Below are positions 1 through 6,281 of a DNA stretch of 14,319 nucleotides, piece after piece; position 1 is the stretch's first letter, and each line of letters begins with the position of its first letter. Location of the stretch: NCBI GenBank assembly GCA_005885025.1, contig VAYC01000038.1, forward strand, positions 1 through 14,319, written 5' to 3'. Made by a program: the position numbers and the translations under genes. The DNA is from Actinomycetota bacterium. Its GTDB lineage: Bacteria; Actinomycetota; UBA4738. Under the pieces are notes generated by a model. The model worked only from the letters and a program-made list of their open reading frames with translations. It was not told where the DNA came from and ran no database searches.

Positions 1-1
1 C

Positions 2-703
2 GGCGTTGGGACGCTGGGCATCGTGGATTTCGACCGGGTCGACGTCACGAACCTGCAGCGCCAGCTCCTGCACGACACCAATGACGTGGGGCGGCCCAAG
101 GTGGACTCGGCGGCGGACAGGATCAACGGCATCAACCCCGAGGTTCACGTCGTCAAGCACAACGTCGTGCTGTCATCGGACAACGCCTTCGACGTCCTCG
201 GGCAGTACGACATCGTCGTGGACGGTTCGGACAACTTCCCGGTGCGTTACCTGGTGAACGACGCTACGCAGATGCTGGGAAAGCCGCTGGTCTACGGATC
301 GATCTTCCAGTTCGACGGGCAGGCCAGCGTCTTCCTGCCCGGACAAGAGACTCCCTGCTACCGGTGCCTGTTCCCCGAACCGCCGCCACCCGGCACGGTG
401 CCCTCCTGCGCGGAGGGCGGCGTGTTCGGAGTCCTGCCCGGCATCATCGGTTCTATCCAGGCCGTCGAGGCCATCAAGTTGATCACCCAGATCGGCGAGC
501 CGCTGGTCGGCCGCCTGCTGCTCTTCGACGCCCTCGAGATGGACTTCACCACGGTCAAGCTTCGGTGGGACCCGGACTGTCCGGTGTGTGGGACCCATCC
601 GACGGTCACCGAGCTGATCGACTACGACGCGTTCTGCGGCCTTGGCGCGGGAGAGACCCCGCCCGAGGCCGAGCACGGCATGAAGACAACGGTGGAGGCG
701 TGA
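2..703 (+). CDS. moeB: MoeB/MoeZ-type E1-like adenylyltransferase, 5' truncated by window edge
   Basis: This is an E1-like enzyme that adenylates the C-terminal glycine of a ubiquitin-fold sulfur carrier. Codons are open from base 2, so the gene starts upstream; about 55 N-terminal residues, including the glycine-rich ATP loop, are missing by comparison with E. coli MoeB. Visible family marks are GVGTLGIVDFDRVDVTNLQRQ at the left edge, DGSDNFPVRY, the two zinc CxxC pairs (CYRC and CPVC), and the PSCAEGGVFGVLPGIIGS segment, whose Cys lies where the MoeB/ThiF active-site Cys falls. The protein ends about 25 residues after the second CxxC, so it lacks the C-terminal rhodanese domain of mycobacterial MoeZ. 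The cysO-like gene follows after 4 bases, so CysO is the likely partner. A role with molybdopterin MoaD or thiamine ThiS remains possible. Family certain, partner probable. Confidence 0.93.
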   Translation, partial: GVGTLGIVDFDRVDVTNLQRQLLHDTNDVGRPKVDSAADRINGINPEVHVVKHNVVLSSDNAFDVLGQYDIVVDGSDNFPVRYLVNDATQMLGKPLVYGSIFQFDGQASVFLPGQETPCYRCLFPEPPPPGTVPSCAEGGVFGVLPGIIGSIQAVEAIKLITQIGEPLVGRLLLFDALEMDFTTVKLRWDPDCPVCGTHPTVTELIDYDAFCGLGAGETPPEAEHGMKTTVEA

Positions 704-707
704 CGCC

Positions 708-992
708 ATGACCGTGAAGGTCAAGGTTCCCACGATCTTGCGGAAGTACGTGGGCGGTCGGGCCCTGGTCGAGGCCAACGGCGGGCGGACGGTAGGGGAG
801 GTGCTCGACGATCTCGAGCAGCGCTTTCCGGGGATCAAGGAGCGCATCGTGGCCGGCGGCGGCGACCTCCATCGCTTCGTGAACGTGTACGTGAATGAGG
901 AGGACGTCCGCTACCTCGGATCACTCGAGGCGGAGGTGCGCGAGGGTGACACGGTCTCGATCCTGCCGGCCGTCGCCGGCGGGTCGGCCTGA
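708..992 (+). CDS. cysO: CysO-type sulfur carrier protein (ubiquitin fold, MoaD/ThiS family)
   Basis: This 94-residue protein carries sulfide as a C-terminal thiocarboxylate. In M. tuberculosis, CysO thiocarboxylate is the sulfur donor for CysM. It matches mycobacterial CysO from memory along its whole length: PTILRKYVGG near the start, then LHRFVNVYVNEEDVR, and DTVSILPAVAGG at the end. The motifs HRFVN-YVN-EDVR and ILPAVAGG separate CysO from MoaD and ThiS. The ATG at 708 has GGAGG at 694-698, overlapping the moeB end, with 9 bases between. The gene lies 4 bases after moeB and is probably translated with it. Two residues, Ser-Ala, follow the Gly-Gly, so the carrier cannot be adenylated on its terminal glycine until they are removed. 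The partner cysM is about 10.6 kb downstream. Confidence 0.93.
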   Translation: MTVKVKVPTILRKYVGGRALVEANGGRTVGEVLDDLEQRFPGIKERIVAGGGDLHRFVNVYVNEEDVRYLGSLEAEVREGDTVSILPAVAGGSA

Positions 993-1036
993 GGCTCGCG
1001 GACGCTCAGCCTCGTCTCAGCTGGAACCCGCAAACT

Positions 1037-1049
1037 GGAAGTCGCACTG
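1037..1049 (+). promoter_or_regulatory. Shine-Dalgarno GGAAG with probable CTG start codon of the response regulator
   Basis: GGAAG at 1037-1041 is followed by 5 bases and CTG at 1047. From the in-frame cysO stop (990-992) down to the conserved Asp-Asp pair there is no in-frame ATG, GTG or TTG; the only candidates are CTG at 1035 and CTG at 1047. The 1047 CTG has the correctly spaced ribosome binding site and gives a receiver N-terminus of normal length (NAKPSILVVDDE). An upstream sequencing error hiding a normal start cannot be excluded. Confidence 0.5.
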
Positions 1050-1742
1050 AACGCCAAGCCCAGCATCCTCGTCGTCGACGATGAGCCCTCCCTGCGGGAG
1101 GCCCTGAAGCGTGCGCTCCAGCTGGACGGGTATGCGGTCGACCTGGCCGCCGACGGGAACGAGGCGCTGGACCGGCTCGGGAAGCTCGCCCCCGACGCGA
1201 TCGTCCTCGACATCCTCATGCCGGGCATCGACGGGCTGGAGGTGTGCCGGTTCCTCCGCCGGATCGGTGACCGGACGCCCATCCTCATGCTGACCGCGCG
1301 GGACGCGGTGACCGATCGGGTGGAAGGCCTGGACGCGGGGGCGGACGACTACCTCGTCAAGCCCTTCGCGCTGGAGGAGTTGCTGGCCCGGGTTCGGGCG
1401 CTCCTCCGAAGGATCGCCCCGAACGGCGACGGCGAGCAGGGCCTGCTGCGGTTCGGCGACCTCGCGCTGGATCCACCGGCCCACGCGGCGTGGCGGGGCG
1501 AGCGGAAGATCGAGCTCACCCGGACCGAGTTCAACCTGCTGCAGCAGTTCATGTTGCACCCCGGCCGCGTCCTCACGCGCGACTTCATCTTCGACCAGGT
1601 GTGGGGATACGACTTCGGCCCAGCGTCGAACTCGCTCGAGGTCTACGTTGGCTACCTGCGCCGTAAGACCGAAGCCGACGGAGAGCCCCGGCTCATCCAC
1701 ACGATCCGCGGCGTCGGATACGTGCTGCGGGAGCCCGCGTGA
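1047..1742 (+). CDS. OmpR/PhoB-family response regulator
   Basis: This cytoplasmic DNA-binding regulator is probably phosphorylated by the kinase encoded directly after it. From the proposed CTG start it has 231 residues. The receiver domain (about 5-118) has every catalytic residue: acidic pair Asp11/Asp12 in LVVDDE, phospho-acceptor Asp55 in IVLDILMPG, Thr83 in LMLTARD and Lys105 in YLVKPF. A winged-helix domain follows (about 135-230), with LTRTEFNLLQQFMLHPGRVL and the typical end HTIRGVGYVLRE. An internal ATG at 1218 would remove Asp11, Asp12 and Asp55, so it cannot be the real start of a working protein. The stop overlaps the kinase start in GTGA, which implies translational coupling. 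The arrangement resembles MprA/MprB-type pairs of actinobacteria, but the signal and targets are unknown. Confidence 0.93.
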   Translation: MNAKPSILVVDDEPSLREALKRALQLDGYAVDLAADGNEALDRLGKLAPDAIVLDILMPGIDGLEVCRFLRRIGDRTPILMLTARDAVTDRVEGLDAGADDYLVKPFALEELLARVRALLRRIAPNGDGEQGLLRFGDLALDPPAHAAWRGERKIELTRTEFNLLQQFMLHPGRVLTRDFIFDQVWGYDFGPASNSLEVYVGYLRRKTEADGEPRLIHTIRGVGYVLREPA

Positions 1743-3082
1743 CCTTTCGGGCCCGGCTCACGCTGGTGGCCACCGTCGCCGTGGCCGTGGCGATCCTGCT
1801 TGCCTCCTGCGTGATCTACCTGATCGTGCGAGGTCAGCTGCGAGGGCAGGTAGACGGGGCCCTCCGAAGCAGGCTCCAGGCGGTCTCCTACACGGTCGGA
1901 CCCGGGACCCTCCGCATCAACTTCCCCGACCTCCCGCTCGGAGGGGCCAGCGGCTACGCGCAGCTGGTCAACGCTCGGGGGACCTCCGCCCGCCAGGAGG
2001 AAGGCCGGATCCGGCTCCCGGTGACGGACCGCGTGGAGGCCGTGGCGGCCGGGCGAGAGCCCGCCTTCTTCCAGGACGCGGTGGTGGCCGGGCTCCACGT
2101 CAGGATCCTGACGGCGAGGATCGGACCGGGATGGGCCGTCGAGCTGGCCAGGCCGCTGGACGAAGTGGACCGATCGTTGCACCGGCTGGGGCTGCTGTTG
2201 GTCCTGGTGAGCTTGGGCGGAGTGGCGCTTGCGGGAGCACTGGGTTGGGCCATCGCCCGTACGTCGGTTGCGCCGGTCAGACGTCTGTCGGACGCGACCG
2301 AACACGTCATCTCCACCGGCGACCTGACGGCGCGGATCGACGCGCAGGGATCGGACGAGCTGTCGCGCCTGGCCTCGAGCTTCAACACCATGCTCGGCGT
2401 CCTGGAGGCCTCGCTCACTACGCAGCGGCAGCTGGTGGCCGACGCCTCGCACGAGCTTCGGACTCCGATCACCAGCATCCGCACGAACATCGAGGTGATG
2501 TCTCGAAGCGACCGGTTGTCCATGGAGGAGCGCCGAGAGCTCCTGAAGGACGTGATCGCTCAGCTCGAGGACCTCTCCGTCCTGGTCGGCGACCTCGTGG
2601 AGCTGGCCCGCGGGACCGAGCCCAAGCTCGAGCCGGAGGAGGTCCGCTTGGACGAGGTGGTGGAGCGAGCGGTGGACGTGGCGCGCCGCCGGTCGCCGGG
2701 CGTTGCGTTCACGGCTTCACTGGAACCCAGCGTGGTGCGGGGGGTGCCGTCTCGACTGGAGCGAGCCGTGGGGAATCTCCTGGACAACGCGGCCAAGTGG
2801 AGCGCGCCCGAGCAGGAGGTGGAGGTCACCCTGCGAGGCGGCGAACTATCGGTGCGAGATCACGGGCCCGGGATCGACGGGTCCGACCTGCCGTTCGTAT
2901 TCGACCGCTTCTACCGCTCGCCCTCCGCCAGAGGTCTCCCCGGCTCGGGGCTGGGCCTGGCCATCGTCCGGCAGGTGGCCGAATCGCACGGCGGCCGGGT
3001 CAGCGCGGGGCCCGCGCCGGGCGGGGGAGCGCTGTTCCGACTCAGCCTTCCGACCCTGGCCGCGCCCCAAACGCGCTGCTAG
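1739..3082 (+). CDS. HAMP-domain sensor histidine kinase, partner of the preceding regulator
   Basis: This 447-residue inner-membrane kinase senses an extracellular or membrane signal and phosphorylates the upstream regulator. Residues 8-30 form the first membrane helix, 31-148 a short outside sensor region with no recognised fold, and 149-172 the second helix. HAMP spans about 173-225. The HisKA domain has the phospho-acceptor His238 in DASHELRTPITS. The ATPase domain has the N box NLLDNAAKWS (Asn346-Asn350), DHGPGID (374-380), PFVFDRFYRS and the G2 loop GSGLGLA (402-408). It starts at a GTG overlapping the regulator stop by 4 bases, so the two are co-translated. No residue needed for catalysis is missing. 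The layout matches MprB/BaeS-like kinases, but the ligand cannot be deduced. Confidence 0.95.
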   Translation: MTFRARLTLVATVAVAVAILLASCVIYLIVRGQLRGQVDGALRSRLQAVSYTVGPGTLRINFPDLPLGGASGYAQLVNARGTSARQEEGRIRLPVTDRVEAVAAGREPAFFQDAVVAGLHVRILTARIGPGWAVELARPLDEVDRSLHRLGLLLVLVSLGGVALAGALGWAIARTSVAPVRRLSDATEHVISTGDLTARIDAQGSDELSRLASSFNTMLGVLEASLTTQRQLVADASHELRTPITSIRTNIEVMSRSDRLSMEERRELLKDVIAQLEDLSVLVGDLVELARGTEPKLEPEEVRLDEVVERAVDVARRRSPGVAFTASLEPSVVRGVPSRLERAVGNLLDNAAKWSAPEQEVEVTLRGGELSVRDHGPGIDGSDLPFVFDRFYRSPSARGLPGSGLGLAIVRQVAESHGGRVSAGPAPGGGALFRLSLPTLAAPQTRC

Positions 3083-3120
3083 GCTTGCACCCCTGCCCGC
3101 TGGGCTGGTTCGCTGACGAC

Positions 3121-3127
3121 AAGGAGG
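3121..3127 (+). promoter_or_regulatory. Strong Shine-Dalgarno AAGGAGG of the glutamate dehydrogenase gene
   Basis: AAGGAGG precedes two adjacent in-frame starts, GTG at 3129 and ATG at 3132. The spacing is 1 base to the GTG and 4 bases to the ATG, which favours the ATG. Confidence 0.75.
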
Positions 3128-3131
3128 CGTG

Positions 3132-4367
3132 ATGGGCTCGGCGTTCGAGGCGGTTCGCGGTTTCTACGAACAAGCAGCCGAGAAGCTCGGGCTCGAGCTC
3201 TCGTTGCGCGAAGCCCTGTCCACGCACGCGCGTGAGGTCAGTGTCCAGGTCAGGGTCCCGATGGATTTCGGCGGCTTCAAGGTCTTCCGCGGCTATCGCG
3301 TCCAGCACAACAATGCACGAGGGCCGTTCAAGGGGGGATTGCGGTTCCACCCGAAGGTGAGCCTCGACGAGATCCGGACGTTCGCCATGCTCATGACGTG
3401 GAAGACCGCCCTCATGAACATCCCCTTCGGCGGTGGCAAGGGTGGCGTGCAGGTGGATCCGAAGCTGTTGTCCGAGGCCGAGCTGGAGCGACTGTCGCGC
3501 GGGTTCATGAGGGCCATCGCGGACTTCATCGGGCCACAGGTGGACGTCCCGGCTCCCGACGTCAACACGACGCCCCAGATCATGGCGTGGATGGCCGACG
3601 AGTACTCGCGGAAGTACGGTCCGAACCCCGCGGTGATCACCGGCAAGCCGGTTGTGGTCGGTGGATCGCTCGGACGCGACGCGGCCACCGGCCGGGGCTC
3701 GGCCATCTGCCTGGAGCGGCTGGTGAAGTTCCGGGGATGGAACCGGGAGGACACACGCGTGGCCATCCAGGGCTACGGCAACGCCGGTTCGTGGCTGGCT
3801 ATCATCCTTCGGGATCTCGGCTATCCGGTGATCGCAGTCTCGGACAGCAAGGGCGGGGTGTTCGCCGAGAACGGGGTGGATCCGAAGGCGGTCCTCAATC
3901 ACAAGAAAGCAACCGGTAGCGTCGTGGGGTTCGTCGACGCCGAGACGATCGATGGCGACGACATCATCGGTCTCGACTGCGAGGTCCTCACGGTGGCCGC
4001 CCTGGAGGAAGCCGTCACCGGTGAGAACGCGGACCGCGTGAAGGCTCAGGTGGTCTTGGAGACGGCGAACTACCCCGTCACTCCGGAAGCAGACCCCATC
4101 CTGGCCGAGCGGGGGGTCACGGTGGTTCCCGACATCCTGGCATCGGGAGGCGGCGTGGCCGTGTCCTACCTCGAGTGGGTCCAGGACCTTCAGCGCGAGC
4201 AGTGGCTCGAGGAGCGAGTCAACTCCCGCCTGTCCGAGCTCATGGGCGCGGCGACAGACCAGGTCATGGCCCGGGCCGAATCCGAGGGGCTGTCGCTTCG
4301 GGAGGCCGCCTATCTCATCGGGGTGGAGCGGGTGGCCGAAGCGGAGGTCGCTCGGGGTTACCGGTAG
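3132..4367 (+). CDS. gdhA: Glutamate dehydrogenase (Glu/Leu/Phe/Val dehydrogenase family)
   Basis: This cytoplasmic enzyme interconverts glutamate with 2-oxoglutarate and ammonium using NAD(P). At 411 residues it has the usual length of the small hexameric form. Substrate and catalytic residues are present: Lys67 in GPFKGGLRFHP, Lys91 in MTWKTAL, Lys103 in FGGGKGGV and Asp143 in PAPDVNT. The Rossmann loop is GYGNAG (214-219). The second strand ends AVSDSKG; an acidic residue there is often seen in NAD-preferring, catabolic enzymes, but this does not settle the cofactor. A leucine or phenylalanine dehydrogenase is less likely because those are shorter. The gene begins 49 bases after the kinase stop with a strong ribosome binding site, so it may be read through from the two-component operon or have its own promoter. 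Family certain, glutamate specificity likely. Confidence 0.93.
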   Translation: MGSAFEAVRGFYEQAAEKLGLELSLREALSTHAREVSVQVRVPMDFGGFKVFRGYRVQHNNARGPFKGGLRFHPKVSLDEIRTFAMLMTWKTALMNIPFGGGKGGVQVDPKLLSEAELERLSRGFMRAIADFIGPQVDVPAPDVNTTPQIMAWMADEYSRKYGPNPAVITGKPVVVGGSLGRDAATGRGSAICLERLVKFRGWNREDTRVAIQGYGNAGSWLAIILRDLGYPVIAVSDSKGGVFAENGVDPKAVLNHKKATGSVVGFVDAETIDGDDIIGLDCEVLTVAALEEAVTGENADRVKAQVVLETANYPVTPEADPILAERGVTVVPDILASGGGVAVSYLEWVQDLQREQWLEERVNSRLSELMGAATDQVMARAESEGLSLREAAYLIGVERVAEAEVARGYR

Positions 4368-4415
4368 GAGTGGCGCAGAGGGCGGGCTCGGCTAGGCTAG
4401 GCGTGGCTTGACCGA

Positions 4416-4445
4416 TTCGCCACATCGCCTTTCCTGGAATAGGCT
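4416..4445 (+). promoter_or_regulatory. Possible promoter in the gdhA to dehydrogenase intergenic region
   Basis: TTCGCC (4416-4421), an 18-base spacer and TAGGCT (4440-4445) form a weak sigma-70-like pair; the -10 fits the TAnnnT pattern common in actinobacteria. Transcription would then begin near 4452, directly before the foldable element. TTGACC at 4408-4413 is a better -35 match but is too far from this -10. Position relative to the element is the main support. Confidence 0.3.
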
Positions 4446-4452
4446 TGGGATC

Positions 4453-4560
4453 CAAGGGATCGCAAGGCGGTACCCACGCCCGGTCGGTCGCGGGAGACCG
4501 AAAGCCCCCCCACAGGGGGCAGCCAATCGGGACGCATGGTCGCCACCTTTCGATCCCTTG
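4453..4560 (+). ncRNA. Candidate structured leader RNA of unknown family
   Basis: The gdhA to dehydrogenase gap (4368-4605, 238 bases) holds no convincing gene but folds strongly. Bases 4453-4462 pair perfectly with 4551-4560 (10 pairs). The helix goes on through 4464-4467/4546-4549 and 4469-4471/4542-4544, then 4472-4474/4538-4540 and 4479-4482/4528-4531. It ends in a junction with two hairpins: 4484-4489/4496-4501 with a 6-base loop, and 4504-4509/4515-4520 with a 5-base loop. The result is a Y-shaped, roughly 108-base element. A T-rich run (4558-4567) follows, so part of it could act as a terminator. It ends 45 bases before the lysine-dehydrogenase-like gene, which lacks a clear ribosome binding site. 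I could not match it to a known riboswitch. The strand is assumed from the flanking genes; a GC-rich chance fold is possible. Confidence 0.4.
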
Positions 4561-4605
4561 TTCTTTGTCCGCCCGAGGCCGGCATGATCGCCCTTCGACC
4601 GCCGC

Positions 4606-5787
4606 ATGCCTGAGTACCGGTACGGGATCCTGGGCGCTGGCCGGCAGGGGACGGCGGCGGCCTTCGATCTCATCGTTCGTGGAGAGGCCGCCTCGGTCGT
4701 CCTGGCCGACATCGACCCGGCTTCGGCGCGGCAAGCTGCCGAACGCGTCAATCGACTCGCTCGGTCCGAACGCGCTTCCGCCGCTAGGGTCGATGCGACC
4801 GACTGGCCCGCGCTGGCCGAGTTCCTTTCGTCGCTGGACGCGTTCGTGAGTTCGGCGTCGTATCGGCTCAACGTCGGAGTGAGCGAGGCCGCGATCGATG
4901 CGGGCACGCACATGTGCGACCTGGGGGGAAACCTGGAGATCGTCCGGCGGCAGCTCCAATTGGATGGCCGGGCCAGGGACCGTGGCGTCTGCATCGTCCC
5001 GGACTGCGGCGAGGCTCCGGGCCTTGCCAGCAACCTCATGGCCTACGGCCTGACGCTGCTCGACCGCACCGATGAGCTGGTCCTGTACGACGGGGGGCTG
5101 CCAGTCGATCCCGTGCCGCCCTGGAACTATCTCCTGACCTTCAACGTCGACGGCTTGACCAACGAGTACGACGGCACCACGACCTGGTGGGTCGACGGGA
5201 AGCTCGTCGAGGTGAACTGTCTCGACCCCTCGGAAGACGAGCTGGTCGACTTCGAACCGCCGCTGGGCACGCTCGAGGCGTTCGCCGCGGCCACGGGCTC
5301 CACCACGCCGTGGACGCTCGGGGACCGGGTCCGGATGCTGAAAGCGAAGGTCCTTCGCTATCCAGGGCACGCGGCGCAGTTCCGGGCGTTTCGCGACCTG
5401 GGGCTCTTCAGCGAAATGCCCATCGACGTGGGCGGAACGAAGGTGAGCCCGCGAGACCTCTTCCACGCGTGGCTGGAGCCGAAGATCCGAGCCCGATCAG
5501 AGGACCGCGACGTGGTGGTTGCGCGGGTGGTTGCCCGCGGGGAGACCGGGGCGCGGCCGGCTGAGGCCGTCGTCGACTTGCGCGTCCATCACGACGAGGA
5601 GCTCGGCTTCACCGCGATGGAACAAGCCACCGGGTGGCACGCCGCGATCGTGTGCCACCTGATGGCCAGCGGCCAGATCAAGCCGGGTGCAACGCCCGTG
5701 GAGCTGGCGGTCGATCCTCACCTGATGATCGACCAGTTGCGCGCCCGCGGCTTCGAACTGACCGCGAAGCCGGGACCGCACCGCTGA
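4606..5787 (+). CDS. Saccharopine dehydrogenase-family oxidoreductase, lysine 6-dehydrogenase-like
   Basis: This 393-residue cytoplasmic enzyme is predicted to be NAD(P)-dependent. It has an N-terminal Rossmann fold with GAGRQG at 10-15 and an acidic residue ending the second strand (VVLADID). Further family marks are CDLGGN (about 104-109), PDCGEAPGL (132-140) and a long middle segment beginning YDGGLPVDPVPPWNY (161-175). The segments GGLPV-P-PP-NY, RYPGHA and V-PRDL recall lysine 6-dehydrogenase (L-lysine to allysine and ammonium), from memory of the Geobacillus enzyme. It could equally be another saccharopine-dehydrogenase-like enzyme acting on an amino or carboxy-amine compound. No good Shine-Dalgarno precedes the ATG, so translation may depend on the leader described above. 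Its neighbour glutamate dehydrogenase fits amino-acid nitrogen release. Family sure; substrate only suggested. Confidence 0.85.
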   Translation: MPEYRYGILGAGRQGTAAAFDLIVRGEAASVVLADIDPASARQAAERVNRLARSERASAARVDATDWPALAEFLSSLDAFVSSASYRLNVGVSEAAIDAGTHMCDLGGNLEIVRRQLQLDGRARDRGVCIVPDCGEAPGLASNLMAYGLTLLDRTDELVLYDGGLPVDPVPPWNYLLTFNVDGLTNEYDGTTTWWVDGKLVEVNCLDPSEDELVDFEPPLGTLEAFAAATGSTTPWTLGDRVRMLKAKVLRYPGHAAQFRAFRDLGLFSEMPIDVGGTKVSPRDLFHAWLEPKIRARSEDRDVVVARVVARGETGARPAEAVVDLRVHHDEELGFTAMEQATGWHAAIVCHLMASGQIKPGATPVELAVDPHLMIDQLRARGFELTAKPGPHR

Positions 5788-5802
5788 GCTAGCTCGACGA
5801 GG

Positions 5803-6195
5803 CTACAGCTGGGCTGTGAGCTCCCCGCGGCAGATCTCTCCGGTGTCCGGGTTCGTCGCTCGGATGAAGCCTTTGTCGTCACCCTGCGCATTGTTCTCTA
5901 CGATGCGGACCTCGAAGCCGCCGTCCTCCTCCGTCTCCTTCGTGGTTCGGACGAGCGTGTGCCGGTTGTACCTGAGCTCCACCTGCCAGATCTGGCCCGG
6001 CACGCCCGAGTTGATCTCGACCTCGAACTCGACTCCGACCTCGATTCCCATGTGAAGCGACCACTGACTGCCGAGCGAGCATCCGCCCTTGGCGGTGGGC
6101 CCGCCGCCCTCTTCGGCGCCCATGGCGCCGGTTGCTGCAGTAACCAGCACTCCGATCGTCACGACGGCCAGCAAGACCGACAACCATCTCTTCAA
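5803..6195 (-). CDS. Small secreted protein of unknown function
   Basis: This 130-residue protein is not recognised. Residues 2-24 form a signal peptide (KRW charged start, then a hydrophobic core LSVLLAVVTIGVLV), with likely cleavage near residue 27 before EEGGG. The mature part, about 100 residues, is rich in alternating hydrophobic and polar stretches such as IEVGVEFEVEIN and QVELRYNRHTLV, which suggests an exported beta-sandwich. It has only two cysteines, one near the mature start (GGCSLG) and one near the end (GEICRG), which could form a disulfide. The start is TTG at 6195, placed by a well-spaced AGGAGG. The gene converges on the dehydrogenase gene with 15 bases between and lies 86 bases after the GcvT-like gene on the same strand, so the two may be co-transcribed. 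Confidence 0.8.
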   Translation of the reverse strand: MKRWLSVLLAVVTIGVLVTAATGAMGAEEGGGPTAKGGCSLGSQWSLHMGIEVGVEFEVEINSGVPGQIWQVELRYNRHTLVRTTKETEEDGGFEVRIVENNAQGDDKGFIRATNPDTGEICRGELTAQL

Positions 6196-6201
6196 GGTGG
6201 A

Positions 6202-6207
6202 CCTCCT
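6202..6207 (-). promoter_or_regulatory. Shine-Dalgarno AGGAGG fixing the TTG start of the secreted protein
   Basis: On the minus strand AGGAGG is followed by 6 bases and TTG at 6195, the normal spacing. An ATG lies just downstream but in another frame, so TTG is the start. Confidence 0.75.
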
Positions 6208-6281
6208 GTCAGCGGAGCCGCGCAGTCTAGGCCAGGAGCAAGCAGACGTCCAGAGATCTCACCGTTGCGCAGGACGATGGG

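Noticed and set aside
1218..1742. Shorter response regulator beginning at the internal ATG.
   Set aside because: It would lack the acidic pair and the phospho-acceptor Asp, while the same frame upstream encodes a perfect receiver N-terminus.
1648..3132. A 494-codon plus-strand open frame over the histidine kinase.
   Set aside because: It is arginine-, glycine- and proline-rich, has no domain, and overlaps a kinase with all its motifs; it is a GC-rich shadow frame.
4464..4478. AAGGCGGTACCCACG resembles the conserved T-box sequence of tRNA-sensing leaders.
   Set aside because: The tRNA-pairing UGGN is CGGT here, the motif lies at the 5' side of the fold instead of the 3' side, and there is no room for a Stem I outside the gdhA coding region.
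4315..5466. A 383-codon minus-strand open frame over the lysine-dehydrogenase-like gene and the intergenic element.
   Set aside because: Composition is typical of an antisense frame in GC-rich DNA, no domain is visible, and the plus-strand gene is clearly real.
5785..5802. GAGCTAGCTC palindrome between convergent genes as a terminator.
   Set aside because: The 10-base palindrome has no loop and no T-run follows on either strand; no convincing terminator is seen in this gap.
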